From Rotaria sordida (Eukaryota > Rotifera > Eurotatoria > Philodinida > Philodinidae): a DNA stretch of 64,000 bases. The stretch covers positions 1-64,000 of the forward strand of contig CAJNOL010000932.1 of the NCBI GenBank assembly GCA_905250125.1. Reading direction: 5' to 3'. Positions within the stretch are counted from its first letter, which is position 1. Each line of letters opens with the position of its first letter. This document shows positions 11,701 through 29,537 of this stretch, piece after piece. The notes under the pieces are model-generated. The model saw nothing but the letters and a program-made list of their open reading frames with translations. It did no database searches and was not told the origin of the DNA. Made by a program: the position numbers and the translations under genes.

Positions 11701-12550
11701 ATGTCGATAGTCGAGAAATCGACAATTCGTAAACATAAATCATTGTTTCTATGACTGAGTACAAAATCCTTTTCTTACAAAAAAAATATTTCCAGTATAA
11801 TGAAATTATGGTTTTTTTTTCTGTCGCTGTAATCAGAAAAGTTACGTTTCCATCAAACAACTGCTCGAAACTGAAAATTAAGGATGAGGAAGTTTATGAC
11901 TACAAAAAACTCTATCAATACATATTAACATGTTTTTAAAGAATGTTGTCATTTAATCATTTGATTATCTTTCTCATTCAATAAAATTATCTGTTCAAAT
12001 AGAGTGGCGACTGATGTTTCATACTGTGTTCATTTTAATTATCGTAAAACGCGATAAAAAACAAAATGTACAAAAATTCACTTTTTTGACGAGCATCTAT
12101 AAGCCAATGGAACCTCCTACTGAAGATTAGACAACCGATAGTATCGATTTTCGAGATCATTACATCGTGACAAAACAAAAAACACGAACTTTTGATGCAT
12201 GCGTCTAGAAAGCAAGAAAAAGATGTCATATTACTTGTCGAGCGATATTTTATAGTCGAAACGCTTTTCGTCAACATAATTTTGTCGAAAGTTTTTTGTT
12301 GAAAAACATATCAGCGTAAGATGATTATTTTGTTCTTCTCATTGTCTCATCTTCAGAACAAAAGCTCAAACGTATCTTTTACTTTTGGTGGTAAAGAAAA
12401 AAATAGAACAAAGCATATAGTTGTTTTTTCTATTTATATATTCTTCTGTTTGTTATTATTCTTGTGTATTGTTTTGTTTGTATTTTTTAATAAACTAATT
12501 CTAAAAACAGAAGATGTACAAGATTCTCTATCAGCATATAATCAATAATT
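8723..12550. other. Long intergenic stretch, no convincing gene
   Basis: Scattered ORFs of 60-120 codons occur (for example 8984-9355) but have AT-noise composition and no family resemblance. Apart from the small element at 10021-10287, I see no RNA genes or clear repeats. Confidence 0.45.
10021..10287. mobile_element. Small MITE-like element with GC-rich GGCAGCTCCG ends
   Basis: GGCAGCTCCG at 10021 is matched by CGGAGCTGCC ending at 10287. Inside both ends lies a GGAGCTGGAGCGA motif. The block is much richer in GC than its surroundings. No target-site duplication is certain, so the superfamily is unassigned. Confidence 0.5.
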
Positions 12551-15500
12551 GATATCTTATATTTTCATATTGCCAAAATCTTTCATTATTATACGATGAA
12601 ATCAAACCATGTAAAATTATTTTCTTTTTAGCATATTCGCAGTAGAATTAATAGAGGAAAAAAAGCACAGATCATTAGCAACGACCTTTAGTTATAAGTT
12701 ATATGAAAGTCTCAACAAACATTAAAATGAATGTGAATCTACCACGTAATGTTTTTTGTCATTTATAAGTACAAAAACAATAGATATGAATTATAAAATG
12801 ACATGTATTGAAAATATTCGTTCCTAATAAATTAAAACATTCTCATTCGTTTACTGTATGAAAACGATCAATAATAGAATAATCTTTCGATGATTTTCCA
12901 TTCGAATTATTTTTTATATATTCAAATATCATTGATGAGTCATATACTTTAGTTAAATGTATAATAGCTATCTAATAAAACAATGAAACTTGACACGTAC
13001 AGATGATACTATTATGAAATTATATTATAACGAATAACCTATAAAGAATGAATCTTTTTAATATTTTGCATATATTTCGATAGTATTAAAAGGTGTAGAA
13101 GCAAATTTTTGTTAAAAGATATACTTTTTAATTATCTACAATCTTACATATTTCAATCGATTTGATCAGAATTCATAGGTGAAATTGTCAATGCAGTTTT
13201 ATCCTAGTTTCTGGAAATCTTTATTCGACGTTGAAATAGTTAAAACATTTAATTAATAAAATCAATTGAAATATTGTAAAATTGTAGAGAACTAAAAGAT
13301 GCATCTTTTTAAAAACACTGAAAGATCCATTCTTTTATGGCTCATCGATTAGATTCTTTATCTAGATAATATAACAATTGGTATTTTTATAAAAATTATT
13401 TGTTAACAGTGATGATACATCTATATTATTAATTAGTTTGGCAACAAATTCTTGTTTGATTAATGATCATATTTTTTCTCTTGAAGAAAGCTTAATATCA
13501 AAAGAATATTTATGAGCAATGATATTCATAACATAGTATTATCTTATGAAACTATTGTAGATCAATTATTCGTATTTTTTTTTATACCTTTTGTCATAAA
13601 TGTGAGTGTGTGTGTGTGGATGTAGTCAATGATCGTTAGGATATCAACGAATTTTCATATATATATATATGCATATCAAGTAGGAGATTGAAATGAGGAT
13701 AGGTCATAAAGTGTCGTCGGCGTCAAAATCTCAAATGATTATTGTTGTGTTTGTCCGATATTAAACATCAAAATTTTGTGCATACTCATTTCAACTAAAT
13801 AAATATTCTCAATCTATTTGATGATCAAAACATTTTATCGTTATAAATCACACTTGCTCTTCTTCTTTTTATACTTGTGACATTGATATCACCCTTATAA
13901 AAATACAACAATTATGTGTAATATTTGCTGTTTCTCTTAACTGACAATCTGATCAGTCTGTTTTGTTTATTTTTCTGACAGTAAAAAAAAAAACGAACAA
14001 GTTTGCCACTTGAATTGACCGTTCGTAAATATGTTGCACAGCGGATATCAGAAATAATGATGATGATGATGATGAAAAGAAATCAATAAACATAGAGAGA
14101 AAGAGACATCAACACTCGATAATCAAACCACTTATGTATAATGATATGTCATAAAGATGAATTTTTGTTTTTATATTATTCACCATTTATTTATTTTTTT
14201 CAGAAAAATAAATTTACAAAATACAAAAAAAAAACATATATATATATTTCATCTATTACTAATAATATTGTTTTAGAATATTCTCGTTTCTTATTTTTGA
14301 TGTTGTCATTGTCATTATAATACATACATGTGTCATGTTTTCTTTTATTCGATGCGTGATATTCTATACCCATATCAACTATCATTATCTTCCGCAAGCA
14401 ATGGTTAATCCTTGCCATTTGGTTATACCGCACTTTTTTTTTTTTTTTATTGATGATGACTGGTTGAGAATGATGAAAGATGGTATTTCTCAAGCAAATC
14501 GAATGAGAATGAAAATAAAAAAAAAAAGAAAAGCGGAATATATTCTCGCCAACTACGTATATTACTTTTCTGTTATTTTTTTTTTTTGCACTTAAATGTA
14601 AAATCATTGGTAATTCGATCTGGTATCCTACCATAGACACGTGTACGTAATCGTCATGGTATTGAGGCGTGAACCGCCTTTGTAATGTGAATCTCAAACG
14701 TTTGTTATTTATTTTTTTCAATTAAAATTTCAGTCATCATACAGAAGCGACGATTGCCTAATAAGTATATATATATTTAAAGTAACAAAATGGAAAGTCA
14801 AAATCCAGATTGCCTCAATATCATCAAGGGAACAGAAAAGAAGAAAAAGAAAAAGACATTGATGATCTATTATTCTTTTTTCCATTTACACAACTGATAT
14901 TGATCATACAACAGGACGAGTGTTGATGATAGTGATTCTGGAAAGTTATTTCTCTTCGGTGATTAATGTTGATGAATTACTCATCAACAAGACACGATGT
15001 TCAATATCATGAATGACGAATGAATCTAAATACACATGTCTATTGATACATTTGTCTCTTTTTCTATCTGTATGTATATCGAATGGACTTTAGATCGATT
15101 CGTCTCTGGATACACACACACACACACACACACACAAACGTGTGTGTTGACATCTGATAGGGTTGAAGCGTACGCGTGTCATGCCGAATCAACCATATGA
15201 TATACTGGGCGGAGAGATTGGACGGCAATTAATTTTTAGTGTAATCACTCGAGAATGGCATTTACAAAAAAAAAAAATGAAACGGTGTTCATTTCCGAAA
15301 TTGTATGTTTGAAGTAGTGATACTCAATTACACTAGCTAGTTTAATTAAGTTGCCATTTACAAAAATCAAAAGTAATGAACAAAAAGAAAGAAAAAATCT
15401 TTTTTTTGTTCTTCTTTCGAATTAATCAATAGATGGATGGATGGATGATACCAGAAGGAGAAAAAGAAAAGACCAATTGTTTATGTCACTCAAGCAAGAC

Positions 15501-18500
15501 CAGCTATAGTTAAACTAACAGAATAAGAAGAAAAGACGTTGATGCTTGTTTAATTATTTTCTCATTAATACGTTAATTGTCTGTATGGTATTGTATGTAT
15601 GCTTAAGACTAGAATGAGAAAAGAAACGAAAGAAATAGATAAGCGTAAAAATAGTAGCAAGAATCTGCTATTATTATCGGATTGAAAGACAATAATTATT
15701 TTTCTCGTCTCGTTGACGTTTCGGAAGACTTCATCTTTGTCGTAAAAGTTTTTTTTTTCTTTTACCTCTTAAATTCAATAAAACTATGGACAAATGCTAC
15801 TGGCGTTATTGGTAGGTATCAATCTCATTCTCTTCAATTCATCATCTTTATGTGTAAGAGATTGATTGCATGAGAAAAAAAAAAGAAATAAAGACAACGG
15901 TACACAAAGCCCAATTCTTCTATCTATTTGTGTCTCGTCGTACAGAGGAAGTACACACACACACACAGACTATTGACATATACATATATGTATACACACA
16001 CCCGCATTCGTATATTCACTCTCATCAAACTAGATTTTCATTGTTGTTTGTTTAAACAATCCGAATGAGCTCAAAATTCGGTCGTTGTCATTGTGAGCCC
16101 ATCTGATGGCGCGACAGCACGTTACGATGGATGAACAAAACGTGAAATCTATGCTGCGTCATCCATTCGAAGGTGTATGTTAATCTTTGTACTTGAGCGT
16201 TTGTATAGAAGCTGGATGAATGAATGTGAAAGATGAGGGGATCAAAGTAAATAAAGAAGAAAAAAAAAAAGAACGAACAAACGAAAGTATGTGTATGCAG
16301 TAGTAGGAATAAGAATACAGTTTTTTTTTGTTCTTTTTTTACTATGTCTCCCTTTTATCTATCACTTTCTTTCTCTCAATATGTATGTATGTATGTATGT
16401 ACGTCTATGTATGCACAATGTCGATCCTCCATAACTTTTGCGATTTGAAATGGTGATGATGAATAATGAAAATTCGAGGACGTGATCGACTCATCGACAC
16501 AACAACAAGTAAGCTTGACATTTTCTTATAAATGTAATATGGACATTCGCATTATTCTTTCATCAATGAATGACAAAACCGTTTATCATCTGTTTTAGCA
16601 AAAAAATATAAATATTTTTCTTTAGAAATCAACTATTTCATATATGAAAATCTGTATTTTGTTTTTTTTTATATATCTAATATCCTACACTTCCTTCATA
16701 TACAATAATTCATATTGAACTATGATTGGTGGCTGAATAATGCAAAAAAGCGTGATTTATTCCCATTGGACTCTTTTTTTTTTGTTTCTTCTCTCTACTC
16801 ACATATAAGCGTTTGCACGCATATAGTGCTATATGAGTATAAGAAATCGGATATTCACTCTCTCCCACTCGTTCGGCTGCTCGCGTGCACACTTCTTTTA
16901 TTGTATAAAAATGCAAATATGTAAGAGAGAAAAAGAAAAAAAAAAAAAGCGGAGTTAGTCCTATGTGCGAATTTCTTTCTCTCTCTCTCTCGTGCTCTCC
17001 GTAAAAAGAGAACATTTTGTTGGAAGAGAAATCTTTCTATCGTATACGTTTTTTTTTTCTCTTCATCTCATCTCGTTTTTTTTTTATCAATCAAACTGAT
17101 TTTGACCTTTTTGAATAAATGGTATTTTCATTAGATTTATAGTCTCTCACATACGTACGCTTCAAAGTTGTGTCATCTATTCACGGCAGCAACATTTTGC
17201 GCTCGTTAGGTAAGTGATCTTTCTTCTTCTTCTTTTCTGATTACTTCGCTCATGTGATTTTGGCATCTGATCAAATACACCTGTGATAATGATATTTGTT
17301 CACTAAAAAACAAGGTCTAAATCAGAAAAAGAAAAAAATATTTATGTCTTCAATATGACATATCAAGACGAAAAAAAAAAGAAATAAAATGCTGATGACA
17401 TTAACAATATCGATGTCAATAAAAAAAAAAAAAAAAAAGAAGAAAAGATAGTGACATTTATTCAGAATTCACAATAATCTTCTTCCTCTTTTTTGTTTTG
17501 TTCTGTATGTCCAACGGTTACTATTACCAAATGGACTTTGATCTTTTCTTTTCTATTGATATACACTTACGAATAATATTTTTTATCTTCATATCTACAA
17601 GAAAAAAATTGTGTTAAGTTTCCATTTTTTGTTTTTTGTCGTTGTTGTTCGATAAAATAATAAGTCGAAAAATCGATAGTAATTGGTAATGCGTCTGGTG
17701 AGTTCATAAATAAATATAGATTCGATGATTGGATAAGATTATGAAAATAATACTATCCAATCATTTTTGTTTCCGAATTAAGTAGTAAAGCCACTATCTT
17801 GATGCATTTGTCCATTTTGAAAATCTTCGATGGTACGACAAATTCTCGAGTTTTGTGAAAGTTTTTACAATACGAAGTAAGAAATAATATTATCCTACCG
17901 TTGATGAAACGAGCAATGACGATGACGACTGTCTCGTCTTTATATGTATATACATGTGCTCTAACGCTGAACTTTCGGAGCGCTATTCACTGATATTTAG
18001 AAGCGAAAAGTCAATGTATTATCAAAGAGAATATCGTCGTTTTTTTCTCTTTTTTTTTTTTCTCTCTCTCTCTCTCTCTCGTTATTCTTGGTGGCCACTG
18101 CCTATGTGTACATGCACAACGATAAGGTCGCGTCATTTCTAAAAATGTTAAACATTCTTTTTATGCCATTTTGGGCACACGCCCGCCTGTTGTCGTCATC
18201 GTAGCGCGACATAAAAGGTTAGTTATGTTTAATTTCTATATTTATGTATGATGGACATCTAAATATATGTATATATATATATACACATACTTGAACATAC
18301 ATATAAAAGAAAAAAGATTTATAGAAATATGGTTTCTTTTTGTTTTGTTTATTTCGAAAACATAACATCACAAAAATGAAATTTGTACCTGTCAATCATT
18401 GACACATGTGTTTAGTGGCGGCAAATTTGTTTTAATAAAAATGATCCTCGTGTAAATGATCGATACATGTGTATATATATTTATATATATATATATATTA

Positions 18501-19597
18501 CTAGAACTAATGAAGTTTGTGGAGAAGTGCGGCATCACTATTTTATAGCTTTGATCGTCATGAAATAATTATAAAAACATTGAATTAAGATGAGCAAATG
18601 AATTAAACCGAGCATTTCTGTTCACTTGTTATGTACTTATCTGTATATAGATTTACTAAATCTATTTTTTTTTTCTTTCTTCCTCTGAACTTTTCCGAAT
18701 AAGAGACAATGATAAATGATCATGTAATTGAGTTTGTAGAAAACAAGAAAAAAAAAGGAATGTCTAATCGATATGTCGTCACATAGAATATATACAAGAA
18801 AATTATTGTACATGAGATAACTTTTTTTTTCCTTTTATGTTTGAAGTTTCTTGTTTTCTCATTCATCATCCGGATGTTCAATTCTTTTGTGTTGACAGAA
18901 TACTAGTTGTTACAGTTCATCTCATATCTACGTGCTGTCCCTTTCGGATATCCTGTACATACCATCATCAAATGTATTGAATACCGCATATATACACATG
19001 CGTAAAAGCTCATGTATATGCTGTCAGCTAGTCAAATTAGCTGCAAGATGTTTAGCAATCATCGTCGTTTTTTTTTTCTTCTTTTCTTTTATTGTATAGA
19101 AAAAGAAGAAAAAATCTGGAAATAATTTAAGATCAGGAGTCTATATCTTTAATGAATGAGAAAGCGAACAACACGTGTTCGAACTGTCAGAATCAACAAC
19201 AGGAGATTCGTATAATGTAAACATACAAGTAGACAGATATAAAGACTTGGTCAAATTGTAAGCAAGTCTATAATTAACTCGAGAGATTATAAAAGAAAAA
19301 AAAGCGAATAGTAAATTGGACATTGATAATGATGATGATGAGCATGAACAGTAATATGAGCTAGGATAATAGAAAGAAGAAGGAGAAGAAGAAGAAGAAT
19401 AAGCAAGTAAACGCGTGCCAAATGCCATAAAGGGTATCCGGCTATGTTCGTTAGTCGACCTTTTCTAATTTATATACACGCGAATATAATGATGAACTAA
19501 AAGAAAAAAATAAAACTAAAACTAAAAATAAAAGAATTTTTAATCAAACATTATGGAATTCAAATAAAAAAGAAAAATTTTTTTTAGTGCTCGTATC
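12551..19597. other. ~7-kb non-coding region upstream of the NR4A gene
   Basis: No ORF here looks like a protein. It is dense in homopolymer runs and microsatellites: (GAT)n about 14055-14075, (CA)n about 15114-15136, (ATGT)n about 16379-16402, (CT)n about 18060-18080 and (TA)n about 18474-18500. Its length and position suggest upstream regulatory DNA or 5' UTR exons for the receptor gene, but I cannot identify specific elements. Confidence 0.4.
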
Positions 19598-23600
<4,003 letters not shown>

Positions 23601-25666
23601 CCAATTCTTCATTTTCTTTTGTTTATAGACATATATACACAAGTATTATTTAAATCCATTGCCACCATCACCGATGTTCTTCAGTAGTTATTAAAGTCAT
23701 ACGGGTCACACCTTTCTGTCTTCCATGATCCACGTATACACCCATTTTTGATTGTCTTTCGTTCTTTTCTTTATTGTTGTTGTACAGCAAATTATTAATG
23801 ATGATGATAATAATAATGACTGAGGGACATGCACACACTCACACACACACACACACACATACTGTATTTTGTGTCTTCTATTTCTCTCGGTCTTCCATAT
23901 AATCCTTTCATCTGCACCATTATCACAACCGATTTGTTCTTATTGCTTGTATACAACCTTTTGTGGTTTTCTCTTTTTGTTTTCCTATTATCTTTGTCAT
24001 ATAAATGGAGACTGCTTTCTTTTTTTTTTCTCTCTTTTTTTTTCTATTAACTATTATGTGCGATGCAAAAAATAAATTCAACAAAATAAAATCTACAAAA
24101 ATTCGTGTTTATGGTTGTTGTTTTTTTTTCTTGATATTATTTTCAATTATGGATTTTTGAAGATGATTAAGACGAAGAAGATTAACAAAAGTTTCCTGAA
24201 GAAAAAAAGAATTTTTATCATTCTTTTCGTATAATTATATGCTTACATTGTAGAGATGAGGTCTCGTAGTAAGAAATTGTTGCCATACATCAGTATTGAA
24301 TATCTAATTATAGAAAAAGAGTTAATGCTATTCTTGTAGATTGTGAATAAAAACGTCTTTCAGCAACATTATTATTGATTCGTGAGTTTCCATGATTAAA
24401 AAGATGTTGAAGATATTTCTGTGTTTCTACTTAACGGCTAATATTTGAATTGTAGACTGTCTATACGAGGCACAATATTCAGGTATCTTCTTCATTCCAA
24501 ACTAGCAAACATTTGTCTAAAATAGTTTTGGATTTGTTCTCAAATTTCGAATTAAAATTATGTCTATAGATGCGTTTGATAGTCATGAAAATTTTAACGC
24601 AAACGAACATGTCTTTGTCAAGATATTTAATTTCCAAGTGAACTCGATTGCTTTGTCCTCGTATTGTAACTCACTGTTTGTTTGAATATTTCGAGAACTT
24701 CGTTTTTGTTGAAACTTTCAAGACTATCTAATGACTATCAAACATAACTGTAGACATAATTTCAGTTTGGAAATGTTTTTGTCTCACTAAAAATTTCATT
24801 AGAACAGTCATAATTCTTCAATAGTAGGTCATAGGTCTGAGTCCTTTTAAGCTCGTCTTAGTCTTGCCGAGACGTACTCGTAACTATAATGTGAAGTTGA
24901 ATAGCGTCTGACAGTTGAATATGTTTCCTCGTCAGACGATAGAGCATAGCGAGTTGTCTGTAAGTCAATAATATTACCTTGAAGATTTTCATACTAACAT
25001 ATTGATATCTATCTGTCGTATGAATTAAAATGGTTGTATTTTCCGCAGAAACAATGATTTAAAACAGAAAAAATGATTATTTTCTAAACAATTCGATATG
25101 CTCTATAACCTGGACAGATCAAACAAAAATTTTAGTATCCTACGGGAATGACTCTTCTCAATTCCCGTTTCCGTAATGCTTTCAAAATTGCTATTACGAT
25201 TTCATTTTTCTCGTTTGAGAAAAACCATCATTACCAGATACTAGTTTCTGTCAAATTTGCGCAACATGAGATGGTCTTAAATAAAAAATAAAATTATCAT
25301 TCGAAGTACGTTTTAGTAAAATAAATCAATTATTATTTATACGTCGAAATTTATCAACGTTACATTAAGAGAATTATTTCCTTCATTATTTGAACAATTG
25401 AAAAGAGAACAAAAAAAAATACTAGCATATCAGCAATACTGATAAAAAAAAACGAAATCATTCAAGAGGAGACTGAATAATAGCCTTTTATTTGAAAGAA
25501 CAAAATTCGGAGAGCACATACATAACAAAACAAAATGATTATTGTTCTTGCAGGACACTAGAAAATTTTGTCAGTCGAGAAAATCGCCAAATGAAGACCT
25601 AAAGAGATTTCTCACGGTCATATTCAGAATTCGTATTGTTGATAACTTATAATCTAATAACTTTCT
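23601..25666. other. Intergenic, 3' flank of NR4A
   Basis: It holds the NR4A 3' UTR, with a (CA)n run about 23836-23860 and AATAAA-like signals near 24070. A hairpin has arms about 24553-24615 and 24707-24765 (ATGTCTA...GTTTGATAGTCAT in both orientations). No gene is seen. Confidence 0.5.
24553..24765. repeat. Imperfect inverted repeat (~60-bp arms)
   Basis: AAATTATGTCTATAG and GTTTGATAGTCAT in the left arm recur in reverse complement in the right arm, with about 90 bp between. It resembles the other foldback elements of the window, but no terminal duplication was found. Confidence 0.5.
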
Positions 25667-27314
25667 TTATTCGAGAGAGAAATATTTTTGGTTTTTGCCA
25701 TGTTTTATGAAGAAGAAAATCTTCTTTTTTTTGTATCTCATAATATATACCTGTGGATATTCTTGACATAAAAATGTAAGTATACGATTTTTAAGTATTT
25801 TCATTTGTTTATCATCAGCTAATTGTAATAATTCAAAACAATTTTTTTGTGTTATATGATTTAAACATTTCTTTGTTAATATATTTTTCAAATGAAATAA
25901 TTCAAATAAATCAGCTGCATTTAATAAATCACGAATTTCATCGATTAAAAATTCTCCAATACATATTTCAATTTCACCAGTATAAATATATTTTAAAATA
26001 CGTTTAAGATTAATTCCATTAATAAAATCTAGTTGAATTTTATTCATTTGTTGATTTATAGAAATAAATTTAGTAAATTTTTCACATGCTGTATATAGTA
26101 TAAGACGATGTACATGAAATTCTTGATTATCTGAAGAATAAATAATTATATCAGTAAAAAGTTTGTTCATTGACATAAGCCAATATATATTTCCAATAGA
26201 TAATTCTATCATAGGATTATAATTATAAAATTTATTAGTATCACCACTTGATATATTTGAATGAAGAGGTTGTTCAAATGATAAATTTTTAATAATTTTA
26301 TTGTGATAAGACATAGATTGGCAATTATCAATTGTTGATGAACATTCATAGATAATTAATTTGATTGAGAATAGAATATTATTTGATGAAATAGAGAAGA
26401 TTGTATCATGAGGTAAAATAATCAATGCTCGATTAAAATGTACTTGATGACGACCTTCAGTTTTTAATAGATTTAAAATACCATCATCAGCTATCTCAAA
26501 TACTATTCTTCAAAGATGAAAAATTCTCGATAAGATTAATACATAAATAATTACCTTGATAGTTAGTTTCAAAAAGTGTTTGAGAAGTTTGTTCATATCC
26601 ATTTACTTTTAGAATTTCAAATGCACAATATGACTTATCATCTGACGATGATTCTTCTTCACTTGTTGTAATTGAATATTGTGGTAAAGTTTTTAATATA
26701 TCATGATTTAATATTGGAATGTGAACTGTTTTTTCTGATGATATGACTTTTTCGAAGTGTTCATTCGTTGTTGTTATTGAGTGTTCAATATTTGATATTG
26801 GTTTTAGTAAAATTTCATTGAGTAATTGATTGAAAGATTCTATATATGACAATGAATTTTGATTTTCTTTGTTGTTTATCATATTTCGAAGAGTATTGAA
26901 TAAATTTTGATGTGCATTATCATCATGTTTTGAAATTTCATTCAATGCACTATTATTATTTACTTTTGTACAACATTCATTATGATCAATAAAACTAAAT
27001 GAAGGTTTATTCTTTGATGCTTTGGGATAGAAACGAATAATCCACTGTAAAACTCCATTTTCACCAGTACAACCAAATGAACTGGATTGCAGATAAAAAT
27101 CTTGTTTTTGATTATTTAAAGATTGTATATCGGATAAAAACCAACGATGAACAATAATTTGTTCAGTACATATTTTGTATAAATCTTTATTTATTGCTTT
27201 TCTATTATCTCTATTTTCTGTAGAATAATTGCTTGAATTAGTTTTCTCTTGATCTTCACTAGAATTTGTTGGTATCGTAGTACTTTCATCGGTCCACGAT
27301 TGTGTATAACTCAT
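25667..27314 (-). CDS. MATH-BTB (SPOP-like) domain protein
   Basis: Two exons, 27314-26555 and 26502-25667, joined by a 52-bp intron (531 aa). The N-terminal ~50 residues are Ser/Thr/Asn-rich. A MATH-like fold follows (about 55-260, with WFLSDIQSL, FYLQSSSFGCTG and WIIRFYPKA), interrupted by a long Asn/Ser-rich insertion and continuing into exon 2. A BTB/POZ domain occupies about 350-460 (LFTDIIIYSSDNQEFHVHRLIL, then LKRILKYIYTGEIEI), with a BACK-like tail. MATH-BTB proteins are substrate adaptors for Cullin-3 ubiquitin ligases: MATH binds substrate and BTB binds CUL3. The last ~25 residues after CQEYPQ are Lys/Phe-rich and follow a possible donor (CACAG/GTATAT), so the true 3' end may lie in an exon I could not place. 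The gene is transcribed divergently from the DM-domain gene. Confidence 0.8.
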
Positions 27315-28581
27315 ATAAATGTATTAGAAAAAGATCATGACTTTTTGAAATAACAAAAAACAAAGTATTATTACATAAAAAAAGAATTTAGAAAACAAAA
27401 AAAAATAACTTTTAATAGGAATTTTTCTGCTTGTTTTGCATAGTTACGAATAAATTTAAATTAACTCAAACAAAGAAAGAAAGAAAACATATTGGAGAAC
27501 TTTATATTTGTTTCTTGTTTGTAATACAGGAATGTGAGACAGGTGTGTCTAGATGTTTTGTGAATGCATGTAAGCGTAGGTTGTTTGTTTTTCTTGTATA
27601 TATGTATGTGTTCGATGCACACTGGCAATTATCACCACGATGATATTTGCCGAAATGTTACCAGTGCATTGGTATATCTATGTATGTATGTATGCAATCG
27701 ACAACCGTTTTGAATTACAAGAGAGAGAGAGAGAGAACAAAAAAAAAAGAAAGGGCGATTTGGTAGCTCTTTTTTTTTTCGATCATCATCGATCTGCATC
27801 GGTAATCATTTTTCTTAAATTTTTGTTTTGCTTCATTTTAATTGTATGGTTATATATGTGTATGTGAAAAGATCACGAGAGAAGCAGAGGAATCGGATGC
27901 CGATCTATCAATAATGGCGTCGTCAATGTCATGTCCTTTACCCATGACAAAAGAAATAGTTCTTTGTCGACTCACATCACCCACCAATCAAAGAATGTAT
28001 ATATAAACACATACGCCAATCTTGTCGTTCTTTCCGGTAGTATTGATGTGCTCTCTATACTCATCATCTATCTAGTTACAAATGTTCTTTATTCGATATG
28101 ACTACAAAGATTGGGAGCATGATGAGAGAGAGAGAGAGAAAACAGAGAGCAAGAATGAGAGAAAGTTTCACCGACGTTGTCGTCGTGGGTGCCATATCAT
28201 CATCATCACCATCACAATAACATTGCCTGAAGGTTTCATCTACCACCAGTTGCAACTAATCAGGCTACTTTTGCGTCTCGCGACTGTTGATCTCTATCTC
28301 CGACATCTATTCCTTCATTCATCTTCCAACATCTCTTATAGAATGGTATGAGTACTTTGCTTTATTTGTACATTTTGATCGATGCACTGATGATGAAGAT
28401 GTAACCAACAGAATGAGAAAGAGAGAGAAAGAGAGTGAGACGACAACAGGTGTTACTGTCTGTTATATAGCACTATTATGAAACAAAAAAAGTGTGCGTA
28501 TGTTGTGCCTATTGTTAGTCAAAAGAAAGAGATACAAATTGCTCAAAATACATATAATGTACATTCTTCTAGAAACGATCA
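27315..28581. other. Intergenic between MATH-BTB and DM-domain genes
   Basis: About 1.27 kb between divergent start codons. It contains (GA)n runs at about 27721-27736 and 28121-28140. ORFs here are repeat-driven and not supported. It should contain both promoters. Confidence 0.5.
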
Positions 28582-29537
28582 ATGTGTGACGAAACAGAAG
28601 AAAACTTTGTTGAAGATCCTGATTCTGAAGATGAGACAACAGCTATAACGACAGCAACAACAGAAACATCAACACCAATTAATACAACATCAGTTGTAAA
28701 AACTATCGTTAATGGTCGAAAATCTCTACGAACACCTAAATGTGCTCGATGCCGAAATCATGGTGTTGTCTCTTGCCTTAAAGTAATAAATTCATAGGAG
28801 ATCATAACAATCTTTTTTGGATTCTATTTTCTAGGGTCACAAAAAGTATTGCCGATGGCGTGATTGTACGTGTGCAAGTTGTTTATTAGTTGTGGAGCGG
28901 CAACGTATTATGGCTGCACAAGTAGCTCTACGCAGGTATTTTATTTTATGTTGTTAATGAAATACAAAATACATTTCGAAGAAACGAGAAAGTTAAATCT
29001 TTAATGTAATTTTTCTTTTTTTTTGTATATATTTAGACAACAAGCAACAATAAATACAAATAAGACAACAACGATGACAAACAGTAATAAATATAGAAAT
29101 TCAGCTTTATTTCTTGAACAAAAACGTCTTGCCGTACAAAAAAATTTACGCCAATTACAAGAAAGTTCAATATCACGAGATGTTATTAGAAGTAAGATAA
29201 TTATTTTGTTATGTATTTTATATATCTTATTATTTTTTGAAAAGATCTCAAAGCAAAAAGTCATAAGAATGAAAATAATGGAATTAATCGTTTTTCAACA
29301 ACTCCAATGTTAAATGATCGATTACGTAAACGTCGTTGTTTTGCTGATAAAGAATTGGATAACATTCCAGCAATATCATCAACATTTGAGACTATGGTGA
29401 CAAACAGTGCTTTTCGTATGGCTAATCTATCACGTTTTCGTCCACGAGATACATCATTATCATCGTTTCCTTCTGAAAAATCAACACAAAAGAAATGGAC
29501 TGATTTTTCTGTAGCAGCTATCATTGGTCAGAGTTAA
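28582..29537 (+). CDS. DM-domain (doublesex/mab-3 related) transcription factor
   Basis: Four exons, 28582-28782, 28835-28935, 29037-29191 and 29245-29537 (249 aa). After an acidic, Thr-rich leader, the DM domain spans about 51-100: [20 protein letters not shown], then [35 protein letters not shown]. All zinc ligands of the intertwined CCHC/HCCC sites are visible, and the C-terminal recognition helix is intact. DM proteins bind DNA in the minor groove and control sex-specific and neural development. The remainder has a Gln-rich coiled stretch and a basic C-terminal part, with no DMA (CUE-like) domain seen. I cannot assign it to a particular DMRT orthologue group. Confidence 0.92.

Noticed and set aside
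14200..14721. 173-codon minus-strand ORF
   Set aside because: Lys/Phe-rich composition follows poly-T/poly-A tracts; no domain, and the plus strand overlaps another ORF of similar quality. Treated as chance.
29001..29524. Two minus-strand ORFs of 87 codons
   Set aside because: Antisense shadows of DM-domain gene exons 3 and 4.
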